DNA of 64,000 nt, taken from contig NZ_JABBGH010000003.1 of the NCBI RefSeq assembly GCF_012927305.1, positions 1,116,001 to 1,180,000 on the forward strand, written 5' to 3'. The number at the start of each line of letters is the position of its first letter. The stretch's first letter is position 1. The position numbers were made by a program, and so were the translations under genes. The notes beneath the pieces are model-generated. The model ran no database searches. It was not told where the DNA came from and saw only the letters and a program-made list of their open reading frames with translations. The DNA comes from Hymenobacter polaris. GTDB taxonomy: Bacteria > Bacteroidota > Bacteroidia > Cytophagales > Hymenobacteraceae. Shown here one piece after another: positions 1 through 6,916 of this stretch.

Positions 1-132
1 GGGCGCGGCGGCGGCGGCAGGGTCGGCCAGGGGCAGCGCGGTTTCCACCCCTAGGGTTTCGGCCACCGAGGCCTGCGTTGGCGTAGGGTCGGGCGGGGTA
101 GAAGTGGGCAGGTCGGCAGCGAAGGGTTCCAT
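1..132 (-). CDS. N-terminus of a probable MoxR-type AAA ATPase (partial)
   Basis: A minus-strand reading frame starts with ATG at 132 and runs off the left edge, giving 44 codons. The visible part (MEPFAADLPTSTPPD...) is rich in Pro, Ala, Thr and Asp and looks like a disordered leader with no recognisable domain. The assignment rests only on position. In Bacteroidota, DUF4350, DUF4129, SpoIIM-like and RDD genes, all found to the right here, commonly sit beside moxR and DUF58 genes. It starts 49 bp downstream of the DUF4350 gene on the same strand, so cotranscription is likely. It could be a different member of that locus. Confidence 0.45.
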   Translation of the reverse strand, partial: MEPFAADLPTSTPPDPTPTQASVAETLGVETALPLADPAAAAAP

Positions 133-181
133 AACGAAGGGGGCCTAGGCCCCGAGTAAACAAATAAGCGGAAAGGTAAAG

Positions 182-1576
182 CTAGCGCCGGCCCGCCTCG
201 CGCCGAAAATCGCTGATGGCGCGGCTCAGGGCCAGCAGCTCGCGGTCGGTAACGGCGGGGGCGGTGCGGGCGAAGTTGATGAGGCGCACCAGCTCATCGA
301 CGCGGGCGCGGGGCAGACCGGCCTTCTGGCTTAGGCGCTCGCGGAAAGCCTCGTCGGCCAGGTCGGGGCTGGGCTCGTGGAAGCGGGTGCGCAGGTAATC
401 CAGAAACAGCGCCACCTTTTTTTCGGCAATAGGGCCGTGGCGGCGGCCCTGGCGGTAGAGGCCCGCCACGGTGCGCGTAAACAGCAAAGTGGTGTTGGGC
501 AGCGGTTTGAGGACGGGAATGACGCGCTGGCGACGCCGGGCCTCTACCAGCACCAGCAACAGGGCGCCGGCTAGCAGCAGGTAGTAGGCGGCGCGCAGGG
601 CGGGGCTGCCCAGCACCACGCGCAACAGCGACTGCTCGCCGGCGCGGCCCTGCTTCTGGTACTCGTCCCACCACACCGGGCGGCCGGTGGGCAGCGCCGA
701 AAGGGCCGCCAGCGCAAAGTCGCCCTGCTGCGGCCGCAGCAGCCAGTAGTTGCCCAGCGCCAGCGGCACCGAGCACAGGTAGAGGTGGCCGCGGCCCACG
801 TCGAGGCGCAGCAGCACGGGGCGGCCCTGCGCATCGGCGGCCAGGGTGGCACCGCGCTGGGGGTAGTGGCTGGTGAGCGCCAGCCGGTAGCCCGCCACCG
901 CCGCCGGGAAGCGAAACGTGGCCCTAGGGCCCGCCGCGCCCAGCAAGTGCAAAGCCACCGAATCGGGGCGCAGGCGAGTTGGCAACCGGCTCGCTAGCCG
1001 CCGGGCGCGGCCCCTAGGCTGCACTATAGTGCGCAGCCGCGCCAGCGAGGCAGTGGTATCGGCGGCTACCAGCTGCACGCCCAGCGAGTCGGCCAGGCTG
1101 GGGCTGCGCCCGTCAAAGCTTTCGGCGGCGATAAACACGTTGTTGCCCTGCCCAATGAAGCGCAGCAGCGCATCGGTTTCGAGTGGACTGCTCTCAAACG
1201 ACTGGTTGACAAATACGTAGGTAACCCGCTGGGTGGTGAGCGGCTGCTGGCTGGCCGCCAGCCGGGCCGCGGCCGCGTCGTTGGCGCGGTCGGCCGAGTC
1301 GTCCTTAAACGCGACGTTGGTGGGCCGGCTGGCGGCGGGCACGGGCTCGTCGGCGCCCAGCAGCTGGTTGAAGATGGGCAGGCGCACGCTCACCACCGAA
1401 TCGGTGCCCAGCACGGCGGGCAGCACGTCGTAGAGGGCGTAGGTGCCGTAGGGAATCTTGTCCTGGTTGCGGAGCGTGGGCGTCCAGTCCAGGGGCTTGG
1501 GCTTGTAGTATTCCAGCGCCACGTAGGCCCCAAACAGCGCCAGCAGCCCCACCAAGTACCAGCGAAACGTGTTCAT
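182..1576 (-). CDS. DUF4350 domain-containing membrane protein
   Basis: 464 residues. An N-terminal membrane anchor lies at about residues 5-22, followed by a large soluble domain (about 25-325) with the family's early motif around RNQDKIPYGTYALYDVLP. A second hydrophobic segment follows at about 328-345 (YYLLLAGALLLVLVEA) and then a basic C-terminal tail of about 115 residues, so both ends are probably cytoplasmic and the middle periplasmic. DUF4350 proteins have no established biochemical role. They are usually encoded with MoxR ATPases, DUF58 and DUF4129 proteins, suggesting a part in a MoxR-dependent envelope function (inference). The ATG lies 2 nt beyond the stop of the upstream glycosyltransferase, so translation is probably coupled. 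Confidence 0.85.
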   Translation of the reverse strand: MNTFRWYLVGLLALFGAYVALEYYKPKPLDWTPTLRNQDKIPYGTYALYDVLPAVLGTDSVVSVRLPIFNQLLGADEPVPAASRPTNVAFKDDSADRANDAAAARLAASQQPLTTQRVTYVFVNQSFESSPLETDALLRFIGQGNNVFIAAESFDGRSPSLADSLGVQLVAADTTASLARLRTIVQPRGRARRLASRLPTRLRPDSVALHLLGAAGPRATFRFPAAVAGYRLALTSHYPQRGATLAADAQGRPVLLRLDVGRGHLYLCSVPLALGNYWLLRPQQGDFALAALSALPTGRPVWWDEYQKQGRAGEQSLLRVVLGSPALRAAYYLLLAGALLLVLVEARRRQRVIPVLKPLPNTTLLFTRTVAGLYRQGRRHGPIAEKKVALFLDYLRTRFHEPSPDLADEAFRERLSQKAGLPRARVDELVRLINFARTAPAVTDRELLALSRAISDFRREAGRR

Positions 1577-1578
1577 AA

Positions 1579-2658
1579 TTAGGCGCCTAGCAATTCCTGG
1601 TACACGTCCATATACTCCTGCGCGGCCTGGGCCCAGCTAAACTGCGCGGCGTGGGCCACGGCGGCGGCCGCCCGCGCGGGCGAGTGCTGGGCCAGCCCCT
1701 CGGCCAGGCGCTGCCTGAGGTGGGCGGGCGTGAAGTCGTCGAAGTAGTAGGCCGCGTCGCCGCCCACCTCGGGCAGCGACGTGAAGCGGCTCAGAAACAC
1801 GGGCTTGCCCAGCTGCAGGGCCTCCACCACGGGCAGGCCGAAGCCCTCGGCCAGCGAGGGCTGCAAGTAAGCCAGGCAGTGCGCGAAGTACCAGGCCTTG
1901 TCCTCCTCGCTGATGCGTGTGAGCAGGTGCAGGCGGTCGGCCACGCCGGCCCGGCGCGCGGCGGCCAGCAGGTTTTGCGCGTAGTCGTGCTCGGCAAAGC
2001 TGCCCGCAATAATCAGCTCGTAGTCAGTGCCTTCTAGCAGCGGCAGCAGCACGTGCCAGTTCTTTTTGGCGTTGATGGTGCCTAGGCCAAATAAGAAGGG
2101 CCGGGTGGGCACCAGCGCCGGGCGATGGTCCTGGGCGGGCAGCAGCGCCTCCACGCCGCGCCGGATGTAGCGCAGCGGCTGCTCGCCGGTGTAGCCCAGC
2201 AAGTCGGCGTGCTGCAAAATGTCCTGTAGCACGTAGTCGCTGATAGTCACGATGCTATCGGCCCGGCCGATGTTGCGGCGCACCATGGCCAGCTGGCGGG
2301 TGTAGGTGTGCTCGTCGGGGTTTTCGTGCAGGAAGTTGAGGTCGTGCACCGTCAGCACCACCTTGGTAAGGGGACTGGTGGGCACGTACCAGCTCAGCTG
2401 CTGGGTGGCGTGCCAGAGCCGTAGCCGGTAGCTGTGGGGGTTGAAGTACTTGTGGAAGCTGTGCTGGGTGAGGTACTTAACGCCCTGCGTGCCCAGCACC
2501 CCCTGCGCGGCCGGTGGCGTAAAAAACGACAGCCGAAAGCGCGGCTGCTGCCGGTTGAGGGCCAGCAGCTCGTGGGCCAGCGGCACCACAAAGTGGCTGA
2601 AGCCGCTGTTCAAGTCTTTCAGCGCCTCGCAGTCGAGGCACACGCGGGGTAACGACAT
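1579..2658 (-). CDS. Glycosyltransferase family 1 (GT4-type)
   Basis: 359 residues. The C-terminal half carries the GT-B nucleotide-sugar site: a linker TRPFLFGLGTINAKKNWHVL, then YLQPSLAEGFGLPVVEALQLGKPV with the E-x7-E pattern typical of retaining GT4 enzymes. There is no signal peptide or membrane segment, so it is cytoplasmic. The substrate cannot be told from sequence; cell-surface glycan or glycolipid synthesis is usual for such enzymes. It lies between DUF4129 and DUF4350 genes, which are normally close neighbours, so it may be an insertion into the MoxR-type locus. Its stop is 2 nt before the DUF4350 ATG. Upstream is a 244-bp inverted repeat, separating it from the DUF4129 gene. Confidence 0.88.
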   Translation of the reverse strand: MSLPRVCLDCEALKDLNSGFSHFVVPLAHELLALNRQQPRFRLSFFTPPAAQGVLGTQGVKYLTQHSFHKYFNPHSYRLRLWHATQQLSWYVPTSPLTKVVLTVHDLNFLHENPDEHTYTRQLAMVRRNIGRADSIVTISDYVLQDILQHADLLGYTGEQPLRYIRRGVEALLPAQDHRPALVPTRPFLFGLGTINAKKNWHVLLPLLEGTDYELIIAGSFAEHDYAQNLLAAARRAGVADRLHLLTRISEEDKAWYFAHCLAYLQPSLAEGFGLPVVEALQLGKPVFLSRFTSLPEVGGDAAYYFDDFTPAHLRQRLAEGLAQHSPARAAAAVAHAAQFSWAQAAQEYMDVYQELLGA

Positions 2659-2719
2659 AAGGTAGTGAGCTAGTAGCTACTAGCCGCTGGCTAGTAGCTT
2701 CTCGGATAACTATTAACCT

Positions 2720-2963
2720 GCAAGCTAACTCAAGTTGCGAGGTAGCGTCAGTCAGTCAATTCCCCTCCTTAGCCAAGGAGGGGATGTTGGTGCACCGCGC
2801 CAACGGGGGTGGTTGCGGGCGTTGAACGAGTCGGCGGCCACTCCAGTAGCCGGTCGTTCTACGACGTCAACCACCCCAGCTTCGGCTTCGCCGAAGCGTC
2901 CCCTCCTTGGCTAAGGAGGGGAATTGACCGACTGGTGCTACCTCGCAACTTGAGTTAGCTTGC
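2720..2963. repeat. 244-bp intergenic inverted-repeat element
   Basis: Outer arms 2720-2746 and 2937-2963 are perfect 27-bp reverse complements. A second perfect pair of 30 bp (2755-2784 and 2899-2928) lies inside, and each inner arm contains its own small palindrome (CCTCCTTAGCCAAGGAGG). The centre (2785-2898) holds no gene. It fills the 312-bp gap between the glycosyltransferase and DUF4129 genes. It is MITE-like in architecture but I see no target-site duplication. It could also act as a bidirectional terminator. Confidence 0.85.
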
Positions 2964-2970
2964 GGCCAAC

Positions 2971-3753
2971 CTAGGAAAGCGGCGTGGCGGCCGGCTCACC
3001 CAGCATCCGGCCCAGCTGCTGCTGCTGGGCGCGGAGCGGCGGGTAGCTAGCGGCCCCCAGGGGCCACTCGCCGTACCACACGTACTCGAACTGGCGCGTC
3101 AGCTCGGCAAAGGCGGGGCGCAAATCGGGACGGGCGGCGGCCAGCTCGCGCCCGTACGCCTGGTTGGTTTTGTCGGGCTGCCAGTCGATGAGGTGCTGGT
3201 CGGTGAGCTGCTTGAGCAGCTGCAAGTAGCCGAGGCGCACGGCCAGGCGCAGCTGCCCGGCTGCCTCGGCCGCGGCCAGGGCGGCCCCAAAATCGAGGGC
3301 GTGAATATCCTCGCCGCCTACCGAGTACCCTAGGCCCCCCGCCCGCGCCGAGCGCCCAAACAAGCGCGCCACGCCCAGCTGCCGCAGCTTGAGCGCCGCA
3401 AACACCAGCACCCCGCTGGTCAGGCCATAAAAGACTATGTTCCAGGCCACGCGCCCGCTTTTGGTGCGCGGCGTGCGCCCCAGTAGAGCGGCCAGCCAGC
3501 GCACCAGGCGCGCCAGCAGGCCCTCACTTTCGGGCTCGGCGCTCACGTCGCGGTAGGTCAGCTCGGGGCGGGCGCGCAGGGTGCGCAGGCGCGCTGCCGG
3601 CCGCCGCACTACTACGGTCGCCGGGCCCGGTAGGGGCGCCACGGGCTGGTCGGTGGGGGCGGCGGGGGGCGCGGCCGCGGCGGCCCTAGGGCCGCCGGCC
3701 GTCAGCAAGGCCCCCAGGGTTAGCCCGATTCCTAAAAAATGCCGTGCCCGCAT
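2971..3753 (-). CDS. DUF4129 domain-containing protein
   Basis: 260 residues from ATG 3753. That start gives a clean signal sequence (MRARHFLGIGLTLGALLTAGG), whereas the longer frame to 3864 adds a basic non-signal leader overlapping the next gene. A Pro/Ala-rich segment follows, then one membrane helix at about 115-135 (VFYGLTSGVLVFAALKL). The C-terminal DUF4129 domain (about 170-255) has the usual pattern of helices around LAVRLGYLQLLKQL, IDWQPDKTNQAYGREL and FEYVWYGEWPL. DUF4129 is structurally related to transglutaminase-associated C-terminal domains; its function is unknown. It sits downstream of the multi-pass membrane gene at 3794 with a 40-bp gap and belongs to the MoxR/SpoIIM/RDD group. 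Confidence 0.85.
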   Translation of the reverse strand: MRARHFLGIGLTLGALLTAGGPRAAAAAPPAAPTDQPVAPLPGPATVVVRRPAARLRTLRARPELTYRDVSAEPESEGLLARLVRWLAALLGRTPRTKSGRVAWNIVFYGLTSGVLVFAALKLRQLGVARLFGRSARAGGLGYSVGGEDIHALDFGAALAAAEAAGQLRLAVRLGYLQLLKQLTDQHLIDWQPDKTNQAYGRELAAARPDLRPAFAELTRQFEYVWYGEWPLGAASYPPLRAQQQQLGRMLGEPAATPLS

Positions 3754-3793
3754 AAGGGGAGGAAGTAGCTTGTAAATCAAGTAGGGGCGGCGC

Positions 3794-4813
3794 TTAATAC
3801 TCGCCCTCCTCGTCGGGCTGGTAGTGCTGCGAGCGCGCGGCGATGGCCGGCTGGCCCAGCTCATCTACCAGCAAGCGCAGGCCGAAGCCCTCGCGCCGCT
3901 CCACCAGGTTGAAGTACTGGAAGGCCAGCGCCAGCAGCGGAATGCAGTAGGTGAACAGCAGCCCCACCGAGTAAAATGTTTGGGCCACCAGCCCTAGCAC
4001 GTCGGAGCCCAAGCCGGGCAGTTGCAGCATCTTGCCTCCCATTACCGCGTACTGCGGCATCGCAAACACAATGCTCATAGTGCTCTGAATCAGCCCCGAC
4101 ACTAGCAGCAAGCCAAACGTAGACCACCATTTGCCCCGCACCAGCTGGAAGCAGCGCCCGAGCGCCGCCGCCGCGTCGGTATCCTCCAGCCACAGCACCG
4201 GGAAGTACAAGCCGAGGGCCACGCCAGCGTAGGCCAGCAGTATTCCCAGCACCACGAAAAGCAGCATAACCATGCCCACTTTGCCGGCCGAGGGCTCGCC
4301 GCCGACACCCAGCAAGCCGATGCCCGCCACGAAGCCAAACACGACCAGCAGGTACAGCCCGCCCAGCAGCAGCAGCGCCAGCAGCATGCTGCCCAGCCGC
4401 GCCCGCAGCTCGGCCCACACGGCGGCGGGCGTCACGGGCTCGGTGGCCGGCAGGCGCAGGCGGGCCCGCAGGTAGCCATACACGGTGCTCACTACCAGCA
4501 GCATACCCAGTAGCCCGCCCATAAAGGCGAGGCCCATGCCCTGAAAGTTGAAGGCCGTGCCCAGCGAAGAGCCCGACCCGGACTGCGCAGTCCACTGCTT
4601 GTGCTGCATCACGTCCCCCATGCGGTTCCACATGGTGTTGGTCATCAGCCCCAGGCCGATGCCCATGAGCAACGCCCCCGGCAGCACAAAATACACCAGG
4701 CACTTGCCCAGCGGCCGCCAGTGCGCGCCAATGAACTCGAATGCGGCCGAGATTTTGGCGCCGAAGTCGCGCTCTTGCCAAAAGTCGGCGGGCGTGGTAA
4801 AGGTGTTTTTCAT
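3794..4813 (-). CDS. Multi-pass integral membrane protein of unknown function
   Basis: 339 residues with about six hydrophobic segments: LVYFVLPGALLMGIGLGLM near 38-56, FMGGLLGMLLVVSTVYGYL, MLLALLLLGGLYLLVVFGFV, VGMVMLLFVVLGILLAYAG, FGLLLVSGLIQSTMSIVFA, and a final one near 285-305. The N-terminus (KNTFTTPADFWQERDFGAKISAAFEFI) is cytoplasmic-looking and amphipathic. This resembles the poorly characterised membrane proteins encoded between DUF4129 and SpoIIM genes in Bacteroidota. I do not recognise a named family with certainty. Its position suggests action with SpoIIM-, RDD- and MoxR-type proteins (inference). Confidence 0.7.
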   Translation of the reverse strand: MKNTFTTPADFWQERDFGAKISAAFEFIGAHWRPLGKCLVYFVLPGALLMGIGLGLMTNTMWNRMGDVMQHKQWTAQSGSGSSLGTAFNFQGMGLAFMGGLLGMLLVVSTVYGYLRARLRLPATEPVTPAAVWAELRARLGSMLLALLLLGGLYLLVVFGFVAGIGLLGVGGEPSAGKVGMVMLLFVVLGILLAYAGVALGLYFPVLWLEDTDAAAALGRCFQLVRGKWWSTFGLLLVSGLIQSTMSIVFAMPQYAVMGGKMLQLPGLGSDVLGLVAQTFYSVGLLFTYCIPLLALAFQYFNLVERREGFGLRLLVDELGQPAIAARSQHYQPDEEGEY

Positions 4814-4843
4814 AGGGAGGTAAATAGCTTAATGGTAAGTTAA

Positions 4844-4958
4844 AAAGAACGTCCTGCTGAGCGTAGCCGAAGCATCTCTCCCGCGTAACTAATTCCTGAC
4901 GTTAGGATTACTGCGGCGGTAGAGATGCTTCGATAAGCTCAGCATGACCGCCTTTTTT
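4844..4958. repeat. Type-1 inverted repeat, copy A
   Basis: Imperfect arms built on the family core GTCATGCTGAGC...CGAAGCATCTCTACC around a 40-bp loop. The right arm (4917-4950) overlaps the 3' end of the SpoIIM-like gene and encodes its last residues. Arm mismatches (GTCCTGCTGAGCGTAGCC versus AGCTTATCG) make it an older or mutated copy. Its loop is related, in reverse orientation, to the loops of copies B and E. Confidence 0.85.
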
Positions 4959-5915
4959 AGGCCCGCTCTCCAGCGCTACCCGCCGGGCCACTTGCCTAGG
5001 GTACACTCCGAAGTACCAGACGATAAAAGCCGCCGAGCCGCCGATGATGCCCAGGCTCAGGACCACCGGCATCTCGGTGTGGCGTGTCACGAAGCCTTCC
5101 AGAAAGGCGGCCGCCACAATGATGGGCACCAGCCCCAGGGCCAGCTTCAGGGCGTCGCGGGCGGCCAGGGCCAGCGCCGCGCCCCGCGCGTAGGTGCCCG
5201 GAAACAAGATGCCGCCCCCCAGAATGAACCCCGCCCCGCCCGCCAGCACGATGCTCGGAATTTCGAGCGTGCCGTGAATCCAGATGGTCAGCAGCGAGGC
5301 CCGCAGCACGTGGTGCTGGTAGAAAAAATACTGGAACGCGCCCAGCAGTACGCCGTTCTTGAACAGCGAATACACCGTGCCCAGCCCGAGGGTCAGCCCC
5401 AGGCCGAAGGTGCGCAGCGCCACTTTCAGGTTGTTGGCCGCAATGCCCAGAAACGACAACACCTCGCCCTGCGACTTGTACACGGCCAGCGGGTCGCCGC
5501 GCCGAATGTTGTCGAGGGTCATGTTCACGTAGTCGTCGCCCAGCACCACGCGCACAAAGTCCTCGTCGTAGGCGGCCGACAGCGCCCCTAGGGCCGTAAA
5601 CAGCACAAACAGGGCCCAGGCCCAGGCCAGCGCCCGCTGGTGCCGGGCCACCGCCAGCGGCACCTCCACCGCCCAAAAGCGCCCTAGGCGGCCCCGCTCC
5701 TCGGGCTTGGTGCGGTACAGCTGCTGGTGCAGGCCGCTGGCCAGCGTGTTGAGGTAGGTGGTAGTGGCCGAGTTGGGGTAAAAGGTTTGGGCGTAGGCCA
5801 GGTCGTCGGTCAGGGCCACGAAGCGGGCGGCCAGCTCGTCGGGGCCAGCGGGGGGCTGGGCTTGGTACTGCTGCCAGCGCGCCTGGTTTTGGCGCAAAAA
5901 AACGGCCTCGCGCAT
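4908..5915 (-). CDS. SpoIIM-like (stage II sporulation protein M family) membrane protein
   Basis: 335 residues. The soluble N-terminal part (LRQNQARWQQYQ, then LTDDLAYAQTFYPNSATTTYLN) is the usual signature of Bacteroidota SpoIIM-like proteins. About five membrane segments follow from residue 105, including VALRTFGLGLTLGLGTVYSLF and IHGTLEIPSIVLAGGAGFILG. In spore formers SpoIIM belongs to the SpoIIDMP peptidoglycan machine; this organism is not a spore former, and the family's role here is unknown. It is divergent from the RDD gene at 6048, with a 132-bp shared upstream region. The final residues (GGHAELIEASLPPQ) are encoded by a dispersed intergenic repeat, so the natural C-terminus was probably altered by repeat insertion. 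Confidence 0.85.
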   Translation of the reverse strand: MREAVFLRQNQARWQQYQAQPPAGPDELAARFVALTDDLAYAQTFYPNSATTTYLNTLASGLHQQLYRTKPEERGRLGRFWAVEVPLAVARHQRALAWAWALFVLFTALGALSAAYDEDFVRVVLGDDYVNMTLDNIRRGDPLAVYKSQGEVLSFLGIAANNLKVALRTFGLGLTLGLGTVYSLFKNGVLLGAFQYFFYQHHVLRASLLTIWIHGTLEIPSIVLAGGAGFILGGGILFPGTYARGAALALAARDALKLALGLVPIIVAAAFLEGFVTRHTEMPVVLSLGIIGGSAAFIVWYFGVYPRQVARRVALESGPKKGGHAELIEASLPPQ

Positions 5916-6047
5916 ACGGTGCTCAAAGTTTAGCGCTTAAAGGTAGGCAGCGCCCTTGCTGCCGCGCCAGTGGGCGGCGTATTTTCGGGCCGCCCGCGCA
6001 AGCTCCCCCGTTCTTCAATTAGCGCGGCCGCCAGCTGGCTTTCGTTT

Positions 6048-6821
6048 ATGGCTTCCATCCGCGTTCATACCACCCAAAACGTCACCCTCGAATACCAGGT
6101 GGCCAGCATCGGCGACCGCATCGTGGCCACCCTCATCGACTCGCTGGTGCAGATAGCTTATGTGGCCGTTTGGGTGGGCATTTTCTACTGGATTGGTGCT
6201 AGCAGCGGCCGCGCGGCGCGGCACTCCGACTGGCACTGGGGCGACGCGGGCACCATCGGGGCGGCGCTGGTTTTGTTTCTAATTGCCGCGCCCTACCTGT
6301 TTTACAACCTGCTGTGCGAGATTTTTCTCAACGGCCAGAGCATCGGCAAGAAGGCCCGCCACCTGCGCGTGGTGCGCCTGGACGGCACGGCCCCGAGGGT
6401 GGGCGACTACTTTTTGCGCTGGCTGCTGCGCTTCGTGGATATGTTTTTTTACGGGGCGGTGGCCATGATAACCATTGCCGCCAACGGCCGCGGGCAGCGC
6501 CTGGGCGACCTGGCTGCCGGCACCAGCGTCATCAACCTGCGCGCGCAGCCCGCCCCCGTGCCCAGCGCCGCCAGCCTAGCCCCGCCGGCGGGCTACCAGC
6601 CGGTGTTTCCGCAAGCCGCCAACCTGGCCGACCACGACGCCGCGCTGCTGCACCGCCTGCTGGCGCGCCCCCTCACGCCCGCCACCGCCACGCTGCTGCA
6701 CGAGGCCGCCCTCAAAACCAAGGACCTGCTGCGCATCCACACCGACCTCGACGATGCCGCTTTCCTGCACACCGTGCTGCGCGACCACGCCCACCTAACC
6801 CACGAGGCCGCCGCGCGCTAG
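6048..6821 (+). CDS. RDD family membrane protein
   Basis: 257 residues from ATG 6048. An in-frame GTG at 5970 adds 26 residues with no family character. The start MASIRVHTTQNVTLEYQVAS followed by IGDRIVATLIDSLVQ contains the R-x3-T/D arrangement for which RDD is named. Membrane helices lie at about 30-48, 67-85 and 125-145, with the second RDD-type motif LRWLLRFVDMFFYG. The last 85 residues form a soluble helical tail. RDD proteins are small membrane proteins of mostly unknown function, a few implicated in ion transport. This one is divergent from the SpoIIM-like gene, its common partner in Bacteroidota. Confidence 0.85.
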   Translation: MASIRVHTTQNVTLEYQVASIGDRIVATLIDSLVQIAYVAVWVGIFYWIGASSGRAARHSDWHWGDAGTIGAALVLFLIAAPYLFYNLLCEIFLNGQSIGKKARHLRVVRLDGTAPRVGDYFLRWLLRFVDMFFYGAVAMITIAANGRGQRLGDLAAGTSVINLRAQPAPVPSAASLAPPAGYQPVFPQAANLADHDAALLHRLLARPLTPATATLLHEAALKTKDLLRIHTDLDDAAFLHTVLRDHAHLTHEAAAR

Positions 6822-6853
6822 CTCGGCCCCTGGCCCCTAGGGGCTACCAACCG

Positions 6854-6887
6854 AAAAAAGGCCGGCCCCAACGGGACCGGCCTTTTT
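6854..6887. terminator. Bidirectional intrinsic terminator
   Basis: A run of A, the stem GGCCGG...CCGGCC, and a run of T form a hairpin between the convergent RDD gene (stop 6821) and DUF4394 gene (stop 6917). It can serve both strands. Confidence 0.85.
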
Positions 6888-6916
6888 AGCGTGGAACAAA
6901 CAGAAAAGCCGAAAGC

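Noticed and set aside
294..776. Long minus-strand frame inside the DUF4350 gene, and many similar long frames elsewhere
   Set aside because: They overlap confident genes in another frame, are rich in Arg/Gly/Ala/Pro and have no domain. Long open frames in alternative frames are expected at high G+C content.
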